DNA from: Actinocorallia sp. API 0066
GTDB lineage: Bacteria > Actinomycetota > Actinomycetes > Streptosporangiales > Streptosporangiaceae
Assembly: GCF_020991275.1 (NCBI RefSeq)
Contig: NZ_JAJLQY010000009.1
Location: 124,001 to 188,000 of the forward strand
Reading direction: 5' to 3'
DNA length: 64,000 nt
Both the position numbers and the translations under genes were made by a program. The notes under the pieces were generated by a model. The model saw only the letters and a list, made by a program, of their open reading frames with translations. It did no database searches and was not told where the DNA came from. Positions 35,643 to 42,845 of the stretch are shown here, one piece after another; the stretch's first letter is position 1; each line of letters opens with the position of its first letter.

Positions 35643-36578
35643 ATGCACGCTGCCGACCCGCCCCATACCAGTGATCTTGAACTTGCCAGTGTTAGCTCGG
35701 TGGAAGAGTTGGCGAGGGTGCTTCGGGTCCTGCGTATTCGCGCAGGAAAAGTACCGCTTCGAAGACTGGAAGTGGCGACGAAGTTCAAGAGAGTTCCTCT
35801 TTCCAGATCTACTCTTTCGGACATGTTGGCTGGCCGAAGACTGCCAAGTAAAGCAATCGTGCTCGCCTTCGTTGAAGAATGCGGGATTTCCGGAGTGGGC
35901 CTTGTTGAGTGGCGCTTGGCATGGGAACGCGCTGCCTCCGCAGCCGAATTTCCGGCCGTAGCCAATATTGAGACTTCCGGGATGGGCGTGGTGACGGCTC
36001 CGCTGGTCACTTATGAAAGTTTTGGCCTCGTTGGCATGGAGGTCAGGGGCTCCGAATTCCATTCTGTGCCTCCCGGAAGATTCATCCGAGAGGCGTCCAG
36101 CGAGGTGGTGATCTCTGGAGTCACGGCGAAAAGTACACTCACGCTATTGGCGAGAGATCTCGATCATATTCTTTCGCGAGGAGTATGCGTCGGTGTTCTC
36201 ATTCTTCATCCGCGTTCAGACGACGTCGCTCGCCTTCGGCAGCAGGAACTCATCGACGTCGGTGCCGAGCTCGAAGAGGTGGAGGCTCTGTTGAGGGGCA
36301 AGTACACGGTGTCGTACGGTAGCTCCTTCTATTACCGATTCTTGAGGAATATACCGCCCTTTACGGCCATAATGCGGGATGGTGCCCTCCTGACGAGGGC
36401 GACCGGTGTGGCAGAGGATGGGGCTTCGTTGATCCGTGTGCAACCCCGTTCCGCCCATCACAGCCAGCACCGCGGAGTTGTGTTCACCTTCCGGTCGGGT
36501 CATGCGGATGCCGCCTCCGCCTTCAACTTCTTTGCTGATGATCTTCGACTGCAATGGGAACAGGGATTGAGGCCGTAG
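35643..36578 (+). CDS. XRE-type regulator with unknown C-terminal domain
   Basis: 311 aa. The N-terminal ~90 residues resemble the degenerate helix-turn-helix of actinobacterial XRE regulators (SSVEELARVLRVLRIRAGKVPLRRLEVATKF ... SRSTLSDMLAGRRLP). The C-terminal half (VISGVTAKSTLTLLARDLDHILSRGVCVGVLILHP ... FFADDLRLQWEQG) looks like the ligand or phospholipase-D-like domain seen in DUF5919-type proteins, but I cannot prove it. ATG 35643 is used; the frame is open to 35586. Base composition is clearly AT-richer than the flanks, pointing to horizontal acquisition together with the next gene. Confidence 0.7.
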   Translation: MHAADPPHTSDLELASVSSVEELARVLRVLRIRAGKVPLRRLEVATKFKRVPLSRSTLSDMLAGRRLPSKAIVLAFVEECGISGVGLVEWRLAWERAASAAEFPAVANIETSGMGVVTAPLVTYESFGLVGMEVRGSEFHSVPPGRFIREASSEVVISGVTAKSTLTLLARDLDHILSRGVCVGVLILHPRSDDVARLRQQELIDVGAELEEVEALLRGKYTVSYGSSFYYRFLRNIPPFTAIMRDGALLTRATGVAEDGASLIRVQPRSAHHSQHRGVVFTFRSGHADAASAFNFFADDLRLQWEQGLRP

Positions 36579-36587
36579 TGTTTCTGG

Positions 36588-37700
36588 ATGGGGTCGCCGA
36601 CGATGTCGGGTAATATGCTAGACGGGGAGGTGGTCAGTTTTTATGCGGGAAAGCGGGTACTGATCACTGGGCATACGGGCTTCAAGGGGTCATGGCTGTA
36701 CGTGATCCTCGAATCCATCGGTTGTGATGTGTATGGAATCGCTCTCCCGCCGACGACGAGGCCAAGCCACTTTCTAGAGATGGGTATCGACCAAAAACCG
36801 GGAAGCTTCATCGGCAATGTCCTCGACTATCCCATGCTGGTGGAACTTATCGATTCGGTCAGGCCGCAGGTAGTGTTTCATCTGGCTGCTCAGGCATTGG
36901 TTCGAGAGGCGCAGGATCTTCCCAGAGAGACTTTTGAGACGAATGTCATGGGCACCGTGAATATTTTGGAGGCCGCGCGAAGGTCGGATTCGGTGGAAGC
37001 CATTATTTGTGTAACTAGTGACAAGAGTTATGCCCCAGGTAGCTCCGTGAAGACGGAGGAAAGCAGACTCGGTGGAGGGGATCCGCTTACTGGTTCCAAG
37101 GCTGCTGCAGAGATGGTCATATCCTCCTATCAGGTTGCGTCGCCTTCCTTCTGGGGTCGGAATAATTCCCGCCATGCACTCATGGGCGTCGCGTCGGCCC
37201 GGGCTGGTAATTCAATCGGAGGAGGAGATTGGACTCCGGGACGCCTTCTCCCGGATATTGCTGTCGCATTGGTAAGTGCTGGCAGTCTACCGCTCAGGTC
37301 TCCACGCGCAGTAAGGCCGTGGCAGCATGTGCTTGATCCGCTTTTCGGCTATCTCCGGCTTGGTGTTCACCTTGCCCGAGAGCCAGAGCGCTATAGTGGT
37401 CCGTTCAATTTCGGCCCCGAGGCCCGCGATGCGCTGACAGTCGACGGAATAGTAAATGAGGCATTTTCGGTCTGGGGAAGAGAAGTTCCTGTGTATCCTG
37501 TCGATGTAGACTTCACTGAAGACGCCATCCTGCTCATAGACTCTTCGCGGGCCAGGCAAGAACTTGGATGGTCTCCCCATTGGAACGCGTCTGAGGCGGT
37601 CGAGCGAACCGTGGATTGGTATCGGCGTTTCTATTCTGGAACACCCGCCAGAGAGCTCACTCTGGCGCAAATAGCGGATTACCTCGGTTCGATTCGGTAG
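36588..37700 (+). CDS. CDP-glucose 4,6-dehydratase-like SDR lacking the catalytic Tyr
   Basis: 370 aa, extended-SDR family closest to RfbG. It has an NAD-binding motif GHTGFKGSWLYVILESIG near residue 27, FHLAAQALVREAQDLPRETFETNVMGTVNILEAAR, ICVTSDKSYA and AVRPWQHVLDPLFGYLRLG. Family members carry a YxxxK in DPYSxSK; here the segment reads DPLTGSKAAAEMV, so the catalytic Tyr is Leu while Lys is kept. It may be inactive, or act on another substrate. ATG 36588 is 9 nt after the regulator gene; ATG 36603 and 36615 are alternatives. No other sugar-biosynthesis genes are near. Confidence 0.8.
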   Translation: MGSPTMSGNMLDGEVVSFYAGKRVLITGHTGFKGSWLYVILESIGCDVYGIALPPTTRPSHFLEMGIDQKPGSFIGNVLDYPMLVELIDSVRPQVVFHLAAQALVREAQDLPRETFETNVMGTVNILEAARRSDSVEAIICVTSDKSYAPGSSVKTEESRLGGGDPLTGSKAAAEMVISSYQVASPSFWGRNNSRHALMGVASARAGNSIGGGDWTPGRLLPDIAVALVSAGSLPLRSPRAVRPWQHVLDPLFGYLRLGVHLAREPERYSGPFNFGPEARDALTVDGIVNEAFSVWGREVPVYPVDVDFTEDAILLIDSSRARQELGWSPHWNASEAVERTVDWYRRFYSGTPARELTLAQIADYLGSIR

Positions 37701-37814
37701 AGTGAGCCGTACCCCGTGCCTCCTGCATCGTGGGGTCTCGCGCCCTTTCCGCAGCTCTCTCGAAATTCCCGCCTCGTGCAGGCAACCTCCTGCCTTCCCG
37801 TGCGTCTCTGAGGC

Positions 37815-38321
37815 ATGACCGCTGACACGGCGCCCCCGCGCCGCGTGGACGAGCGCACCTTCTCCGCGCTCTACCGAGACCACGCCCTGGGCCTCACCCG
37901 CCTCGCGTACCTGATGCTCGCCGACCGCGAAGCGGCCCAGGACGTCGTCCAGGAGGCGTTCCTCGGCCTCTACCGCCGCTGGCCGTCACTCCGCGACAAG
38001 GACAAGGCGCTCACCTACGCCCGCTCCGCCGTCCTCAACCGGTGCCGCTCCCTCCTGCGGGCCCGCCGGCTCCCCCTGCGGCGCACCCACGAGCCGCCCG
38101 CCTGGTCCGCCGAGTCCGAGGCACTCCTCAGTGAGGACCGCCGCCAGGTCCTCACCGCCCTGCACCGGCTGCCTCCCCGTCAGCGCGAAGCCCTCGTCCT
38201 GCGCTACTTCCTCGACCTCACCGAGGAGGAGACGGCGCAGGCCATGGGCGTCACCCGGGGCACCGCCAAGTCCACGGTCTCCCGCGCCCTCACCGCCCTC
38301 TCCCGTCACCTGGAGCCCTGA
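37815..38321 (+). CDS. RNA polymerase ECF-type sigma factor (SigE family)
   Basis: 168 aa. Sigma region 2 is FSALYRDHALGLTRLAYLMLADREAAQDVVQEAFLGLYRRWPSL; region 4 is LTALHRLPPRQREALVLRYFLDLTEEETAQAMGVTRGTAKSTVSRALTAL. This is the SigE-like (sigma-70 ECF, SACE-type) group common in actinomycetes. It probably directs a small regulon. The next gene starts 1 nt after its stop and occupies the usual anti-sigma position. Confidence 0.93.
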   Translation: MTADTAPPRRVDERTFSALYRDHALGLTRLAYLMLADREAAQDVVQEAFLGLYRRWPSLRDKDKALTYARSAVLNRCRSLLRARRLPLRRTHEPPAWSAESEALLSEDRRQVLTALHRLPPRQREALVLRYFLDLTEEETAQAMGVTRGTAKSTVSRALTALSRHLEP

Positions 38322-38322
38322 G

Positions 38323-38901
38323 ATGACGCCCACCGAAAGCCGTCTCCGCGACGCCCTCGCCTCCGCCGCCCACGGCATCGACAAGGTCCCGGACTTCGCG
38401 ATGCCCGCCCGTTCCCGCTTCTCGCGTCCCCTTGCGGCGGCCCTGGTCGCGGCTGCCACTGTCGGCGCGCTTACGTACCTCACCCAGGACCTCGACCCCC
38501 GTCCGGCTCCCGGGACGCAGGCGCTCACCCCCGCGCGGTCCGGCTACAACCTCACGGCCTACCTGTGCGTTCCTACGTCCGTCGAGCCGGGCTGCCACCG
38601 GCGCGCCGCCACGCCCGCCGACCACGAGGCCATCACGGCGACGCTTACGGATCACCCCGGTGTCGAGACCTTCACGTACGAGTCCCAGGAGGCCGTGTAC
38701 GCGCGGTTCCGTGCGCTCTTCAAGGACACGCCGGGGCTTCTGCGGGGCGCCAAGCCCGGCGACGTCCCCGACTCGTATCGGATCCAGGCCAGGCAGGACG
38801 CTCTTCCGGACGTCAGAGCCGCCCTCGCCACGCTTCCCGGCATCGACACCGTCGTGGACGAGCCCGCCCGGCCCGGCGCCTGGCCGGGCGACGTCCCCTG
38901 A
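38323..38901 (+). CDS. Single-TM protein with FtsX-type extracellular domain
   Basis: 192 aa. A short cytoplasmic N-terminus (ESRLRDALASAAHGIDKVPDFAM), like that of small anti-sigma partners, precedes one TM helix (PLAAALVAAATVGALTYL). The outer domain runs TAYLCVPTSVEPGCHRRAATPADHEAITATLTDHPGVETFTYESQEAVYARFRALFKDTP ... DSYRIQARQDALPDVRAALATLPGIDTVVDEP, which matches the FtsX ectodomain. No permease helices follow. Translational coupling to the sigma gene suggests a signal-sensing or anti-sigma role, which is an inference. Confidence 0.85.
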   Translation: MTPTESRLRDALASAAHGIDKVPDFAMPARSRFSRPLAAALVAAATVGALTYLTQDLDPRPAPGTQALTPARSGYNLTAYLCVPTSVEPGCHRRAATPADHEAITATLTDHPGVETFTYESQEAVYARFRALFKDTPGLLRGAKPGDVPDSYRIQARQDALPDVRAALATLPGIDTVVDEPARPGAWPGDVP

Positions 38902-38905
38902 GCGT

Positions 38906-38941
38906 CCGGGACCCCACGGCTCCGCGCGCGTGGGGTCCCGG
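38906..38941. terminator. Strong bidirectional hairpin
   Basis: A perfect 13-bp inverted repeat (CCGGGACCCCACG with CGTGGGGTCCCGG) lies between the converging FtsX-domain gene and the small membrane protein gene. There is no T-run, but its position and strength fit a bidirectional terminator. Confidence 0.75.
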
Positions 38942-38953
38942 CCTCGCTCCGGT

Positions 38954-39208
38954 TCATTCGTGGAGGGAGACCCGGAAATAGCCGTAGATGCCCGCGATGA
39001 CGGCTCCCGCGAACCACCCCGGGTCGCCGAACAGGACGATCGCGGCCAGCGCGATGCCCACCGGGATGAGGAAGTCCGCGACCGTCCGCAGGTAGATCGC
39101 GAGCCCGATCCCGCCGAACAGGAAGCCCACCACCGCCGCGACGTTCGCGCTCGCCCCGTACCGCGGCTCCGGCAGCGCCCGGATCAACCGCTCGATCCCA
39201 CCGATCAT
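38954..39208 (-). CDS. Small membrane protein (2-3 TM)
   Basis: 84 aa, unknown function. Hydrophobic segments SANVAAVVGFLFGGIGLAIYL, FLIPVGIALAAIVLFG and WFAGAVIAGIYGYF span most of the protein. ATG 39208 follows GAGGAGCACGGGCG. It is transcribed toward the hairpin at 38906-38941. Confidence 0.75.
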   Translation of the reverse strand: MIGGIERLIRALPEPRYGASANVAAVVGFLFGGIGLAIYLRTVADFLIPVGIALAAIVLFGDPGWFAGAVIAGIYGYFRVSLHE

Positions 39209-39427
39209 CGCCCGTGCTCCTCGCTCTGTGACGCATCCCCGATCCGACGCGAAGAGCATCCGCCACCCTGACGCCGCAAACCCCCTCACACCAGGGAAAC
39301 CGCCGCATCCCCCGGCGCCGTCGCGCGCTGACGACATGGGGTGCGCGCCAGACCGTCCCTCAGGCGTCTCCGGGCGCGGTTCAGCCGCCGGTCGCGGACA
39401 GGGCGGCCGGCGGCTTGGGGCAGTTGA

Positions 39428-40390
39428 CTAAAGGACGCCCTTCTGGGTGCCCAGGGCGTGCCTGAGGGCGTCCGTGGCCAGGGTGATGGCGGCGGACGCG
39501 GCGTTGGTGGAGCGCACAGGGTTGAGCATCATGAAGTCGTGCAGGATGCCGTTGAACCTGACGCACGTCACCGGGACGCCGGCCTCGGTGAGCTTGCGCG
39601 CGTACGCCTCTCCCTCGTCCCGGAGCACGTCGTTCTCGTCGACGATGACGAGCGTCGGAGGCAGACCGGCCAGTTGCTCCACGGAGGCGCGCAGCGGTGA
39701 GACGGTGATCTCGTCGCGGAGCGCCTTGTCCGGGCAGTAGCAGTCCCAGAACCAGGCCATCGCCTTGGCGGTGAGGAACGGGCCGTCAGCGAACTCCCGG
39801 TAGCTGTCGGTGTTCTGGGCGGCGTCGGTGACGGGGTAGTACAGCGACTGGTGGACGAACGTCACGTCGCCGCGGTCCTTGGCGAGGATCGCGATCACCG
39901 CGGTCATGTCGCCGCCTACCGAGTCGCCCGCGATGGCCATGCGGGACGCGTCGATGCCCTCCTCCTGGCCGTGCTCGATGAGCCACCGGGCCGTCGCGTA
40001 GGACTGCTCGATCGCTGTCGGGTACTGCGCTTCCGGCGACCTGTCGTACTCGGGGAACGCGACGGCGCAGTGCGCGCCGACGGCGAGTTCGCGGACGAGC
40101 CGGTCGTGGGTGCCCGCGTTGCCCAGCACCCAGCCCCCGCCGTGCACGTACAGCAGCACGGGCAGCGATCCGCCCAGGCCGAACGGCTTGATGAGCCGGA
40201 CCCTGACGTCGCCGACCGCGGTGGGCACCGTCACCCACTTCTCCTCGACCGGGAGCTTCTCGAACGGCGCGGCCTGGATGTCGTCGAGTACCTTGCGCGC
40301 CTTCTCCGGCCCCACCTCGTACAGGAACGGAGGCTTGGACGTGGCGTCCGCGAGCTCCTGCGCCGCGGGCTCCAGTACGTGCTTCGTCAT
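39428..40390 (-). CDS. Alpha/beta hydrolase (HSL/GDXG lipase type)
   Basis: 320 aa from ATG 40390 (GGGAAGG upstream). Hormone-sensitive-lipase family: oxyanion motif LLYVHGGGWVLGN, nucleophile in AIAGDSVGGDMTAV (GDSVGG), acid in TLVIVDENDVLRDEGEAYA and His in NGILHDFMMLNP. It hydrolyses acyl esters; the substrate is unknown. The frame is continuous with the upstream SDR sequence (no stop between them), so the protein could also be made as a 589-aa fusion from ATG 41197. Confidence 0.88.
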   Translation of the reverse strand: MTKHVLEPAAQELADATSKPPFLYEVGPEKARKVLDDIQAAPFEKLPVEEKWVTVPTAVGDVRVRLIKPFGLGGSLPVLLYVHGGGWVLGNAGTHDRLVRELAVGAHCAVAFPEYDRSPEAQYPTAIEQSYATARWLIEHGQEEGIDASRMAIAGDSVGGDMTAVIAILAKDRGDVTFVHQSLYYPVTDAAQNTDSYREFADGPFLTAKAMAWFWDCYCPDKALRDEITVSPLRASVEQLAGLPPTLVIVDENDVLRDEGEAYARKLTEAGVPVTCVRFNGILHDFMMLNPVRSTNAASAAITLATDALRHALGTQKGVL

Positions 40391-41197
40391 CGTTCTCGCC
40401 TTCCCTTCGGAGTCTTTCCTGCTGTTCCTTAGGGGGTTTGTCGGTTGACGTTCGGATTCGAGCCATTCGGCGAGGGTGACCCCGCCCAGCTCGGGCCGCC
40501 CCTCGGGGACGAGACTGCGCTCCTGGAGCCGCGAGCCGAAGTACCGGGCCTCGGGGTCGGCGACGACCTCCCGGCGGTCGTCGCGCGCCCTGAGCGCCTT
40601 CCGGACCACCTCGTCGAACCGGAACCGCTCGGGCCCGGCGATCTCCACGTCCCCGTTCACCGGCGGCCCGAGCGCCGCCTCCGCGACGACGGCCGCCACG
40701 TCGTCCGCCGCGATCGGCTGGAACGCCACGGGCGGCACCCGCACCACACCGTCCTTCCCCTCCGCCGCGTCCGCGATCCCCCCGAGGAACTCGAAGAACT
40801 GCGTCGCACGCACGATCGTGTACGGCACTCCCGACGCCGCCACAAGATCCTCCTGCGCCCCCTTGGCCCGCAGATACCCGTTGTCCGGCAACCCCCGCCC
40901 CGTCCCCACCACCGACAACACCACGTGATGCCGCACCCCGACCTCTTCCTCCGCCTCCAACAGATTCCGAGTGGAAGCCGTGAAGAACCCCATGACCGCA
41001 CCGTCCTCGAACGACGGCGAGTTACTCACGTCCACCACCACATCCGCCCCCCGCAACGCCCCCACAACCCCCGCCCCCGTCACGACATCCACCCCACTCC
41101 GCCGAGACGCCACCTCCACCTCACACCCCAACCCCTCAAGCCTCCCCACCACCTTCTTCCCGACGAGCCCAGCCCCGCCCACCACCACAACCTTCAT
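40391..41197 (-). CDS. NmrA-like NAD(P)H-binding SDR, reading through into the hydrolase
   Basis: 269 codons upstream of the hydrolase start, in the same frame and without a stop. Atypical SDR: KVVVVGGAGLVGKKVVGRLEGLGCEV (Rossmann), VVDVSNSPSF, HHVVLSVVGTGRGLPDNGYLRAKGAQEDLV, IVRATQFFEFLGGI and the family end GGVTLAEWL. ATG 41197 has GGGAGGGGGAGG upstream. Such SDRs normally end shortly after EWL. Here the tail passes ACA AAC CCC CTA AGG; one C fewer in the C5 run would give AAC CCC TAA. This suggests a one-base insertion (real or a sequence error) fused two genes. Confidence 0.8.
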
Positions 41198-41323
41198 GCC
41201 TCCCCCTCCCAAGCCTCGTCCCCTCACCCAACCCACGCTAGACACCCCCTCCCACCCCCACTCCCCCCAAACCGCAATAACTCCCCCAACCCTGGCAGCG
41301 GGCTTCCGGGGGAGAGCTGGGAG

Positions 41324-41350
41324 GGCGGACGAGGCGGCCTGTAAGCCGGG
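41324..41350. repeat. attL: 27-bp copy of the rnpB 3' end
   Basis: It begins GGCGGACGAGGCGGCC and ends GTAAGCCGGG, identical over 27 bases to 54106-54132. Flanks differ on both sides. There is no RNase P RNA here beyond these bases, so this is the target-site remnant at the far end of the element. Confidence 0.9.
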
Positions 41351-41365
41351 AACGGAGACCCCCAA

Positions 41366-41399
41366 CCCCCTGACCAGCCAAAACACCCCCTGACCAGCC
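41366..41399. repeat. Two 14-bp direct repeats, 20-bp period, next to attL
   Basis: CCCCCTGACCAGCC occurs at 41366-41379 and 41386-41399. The 20-bp (two-turn) phasing inside the element end suggests binding sites for Xis or Int; this is inferred from position only. Confidence 0.55.
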
Positions 41400-41457
41400 C
41401 GAACCCTCCTCTTCATTTCGGGCCAGTTCTCATCGTTTCCCGCCTCCTCGCACCCTC

Positions 41458-41476
41458 ATGTGCACGAAATGTGCAC
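41458..41476. promoter_or_regulatory. Paired ATGTGCAC sites, left end
   Basis: ATGTGCAC at 41458-41465 and 41469-41476, 11 bp apart. The same pair with the same spacing occurs at the right end (54019-54037). These are likely arm-type integrase sites. Confidence 0.55.
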
Positions 41477-41678
41477 TGATCTTGGTCGGTCGGCTCCCCG
41501 CGGTGGAATGCTGGTCGGGTCCCGACAACAGGCACCGCCGGGGTGCCCGAGGCCGGGTGCCGAACCGCTGGGAGTTAAGAGGCGCCTCACGGGGCGGTCG
41601 CACGCGTGGCGCACGATCGGCGTCCTGCGTAGACCCCAACGGAACCCGGCACGAACCTTCCCGGGCCCAGTCCTAGGT

Positions 41679-41927
41679 CCAGAGCGCTCATCCGCGCAAC
41701 GGCGAGAAGCCGTGACAGAGGGCAGAGCGCGGATGAGCGCTCTGGGATGGCGGGGTCTGGGGGCGCCTGAGCCCCCAGCGAGGATCTCGCGTCCGTAGTC
41801 CCCTGCGCCTCGGTCCACCGGCCCTGAGACGAGCTGGGCCGCCCCCGTCCGCCGCTGAGGGACCGGCGCCCACGCCGCACGCCCGAAGCGGCGTGCGGGG
41901 GCGGCCGGCGGCGGCGAAGCCGCCGCC
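41679..41927. other. Cluster of strong hairpins, possible ori/clt or structured RNA
   Basis: Between attL and the first cargo gene (41351-42123, no convincing gene) lie four inverted repeats. One is 19-bp perfect (41679-41697 with 41727-41745) and holds a nested ACGGC/GCCGT hairpin. The others are an 8-bp stem 41757-41778, a 9-bp stem CCGCACGCC/GGCGTGCGG 41875-41898, and a 9-bp stem with GAA loop 41907-41927. Short ORFs through it have no protein-like character. Rolling-circle origins, transfer sites or a structured RNA could look like this. Confidence 0.55.
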
Positions 41928-42123
41928 CTTGATCCCAAACAGCACAACTCGGCAGCAGCCAGCCTGCTATTACGAGCCAGCCGGATCCTGCCGCAGTTGG
42001 GTCAGATGCACTACCAAGCCCGCGTGGTCAGCCTCTACGGTGGCCGGATTTGTTCGGACTCGTTTTGGCAATCGGTAGCGATACCGTCGCTAATGCCGGT
42101 ATAAATAGTGCTATGCACATGAG

Positions 42124-42837
42124 ATGCCAATAGGACTTTGTGATCTTGAACAGGGTGTTAGCTCAGTCGAGAGAAATGACTCGGCAACCCTAATGACGCG
42201 CAGTCCCACTGTGATCAATGAGGGCTGGAAAGTTATGGCACTAGTGGTTTCTGGGCAGATCCGTCACGGAAAAAGGCAGCCATCGGACGTAGAGAATGAT
42301 CTTAAAGATTATTTTCCGAGTTTGGTGAATATTACAGCATATGACTTCGTTGTCGATCGCATAAATTGTAGGATTAAATTTACTTACAATAATTCTTCAA
42401 CACTTGATTTCAGTGTAACGGTAACCAGTCCGGAAGTTACCGCTCCGGCTGCTGTAGCGCTGTTGATTCGAGAGACGGATAGCCTTAACTTGGTTCTGGC
42501 TAAAGCGCTAAGTAGTCGATTTAATAGAGCACGAATGCAATATTGCTTTCTTGAGGATGACCCTTCCATGGCACAGCTTCTGAGTTGGACGGACGATCGC
42601 CCGCTCAAAACGTCTGCTGCTAGTTTTTCATATGTTCTAACGTTTCTCTTGGCAATTCTCTGTTTCTTCTTGATCAAGGGTCAGTTGGGTCAACCACCTA
42701 GCGATACGCGTACGTATAACATTATCTCGCTGGCCGTTGGAATAGCGATTCCAGCAATAGCCATACCGTTGCCGTTCCTCTTCGAGCATCTACGTAGAAA
42801 AGAAAGCGGCCGATGGTACTTTGAGAGTAGGACGTAG
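42124..42837 (+). CDS. AICE cargo: membrane protein of unknown function
   Basis: 237 aa. A soluble N-terminal ~165 residues (e.g. SGQIRHGKRQPSDVENDLKDYFPSLVNITAYDFVVDRINCRIKFTYNNSSTLDFSVTV) is followed by two TM helices (FSYVLTFLLAILCFFLI and YNIISLAVGIAIPAIAIPLPFLF) and a charged tail. No known family is recognised. Base composition is far more AT-rich than the chromosome. ATG 42124 has no good ribosome site; ATG 42193 and 42235 are possible starts. The TPR gene begins 8 nt after its stop, so the two form an operon. Confidence 0.65.
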   Translation: MPIGLCDLEQGVSSVERNDSATLMTRSPTVINEGWKVMALVVSGQIRHGKRQPSDVENDLKDYFPSLVNITAYDFVVDRINCRIKFTYNNSSTLDFSVTVTSPEVTAPAAVALLIRETDSLNLVLAKALSSRFNRARMQYCFLEDDPSMAQLLSWTDDRPLKTSAASFSYVLTFLLAILCFFLIKGQLGQPPSDTRTYNIISLAVGIAIPAIAIPLPFLFEHLRRKESGRWYFESRT

Positions 42838-42845
42838 GGGGCGTT

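Noticed and set aside
41456-41947. Short ORFs on both strands in the AICE left end
   Set aside because: They run through perfect hairpins, have biased Arg/Pro/Gly content and no ribosome sites.
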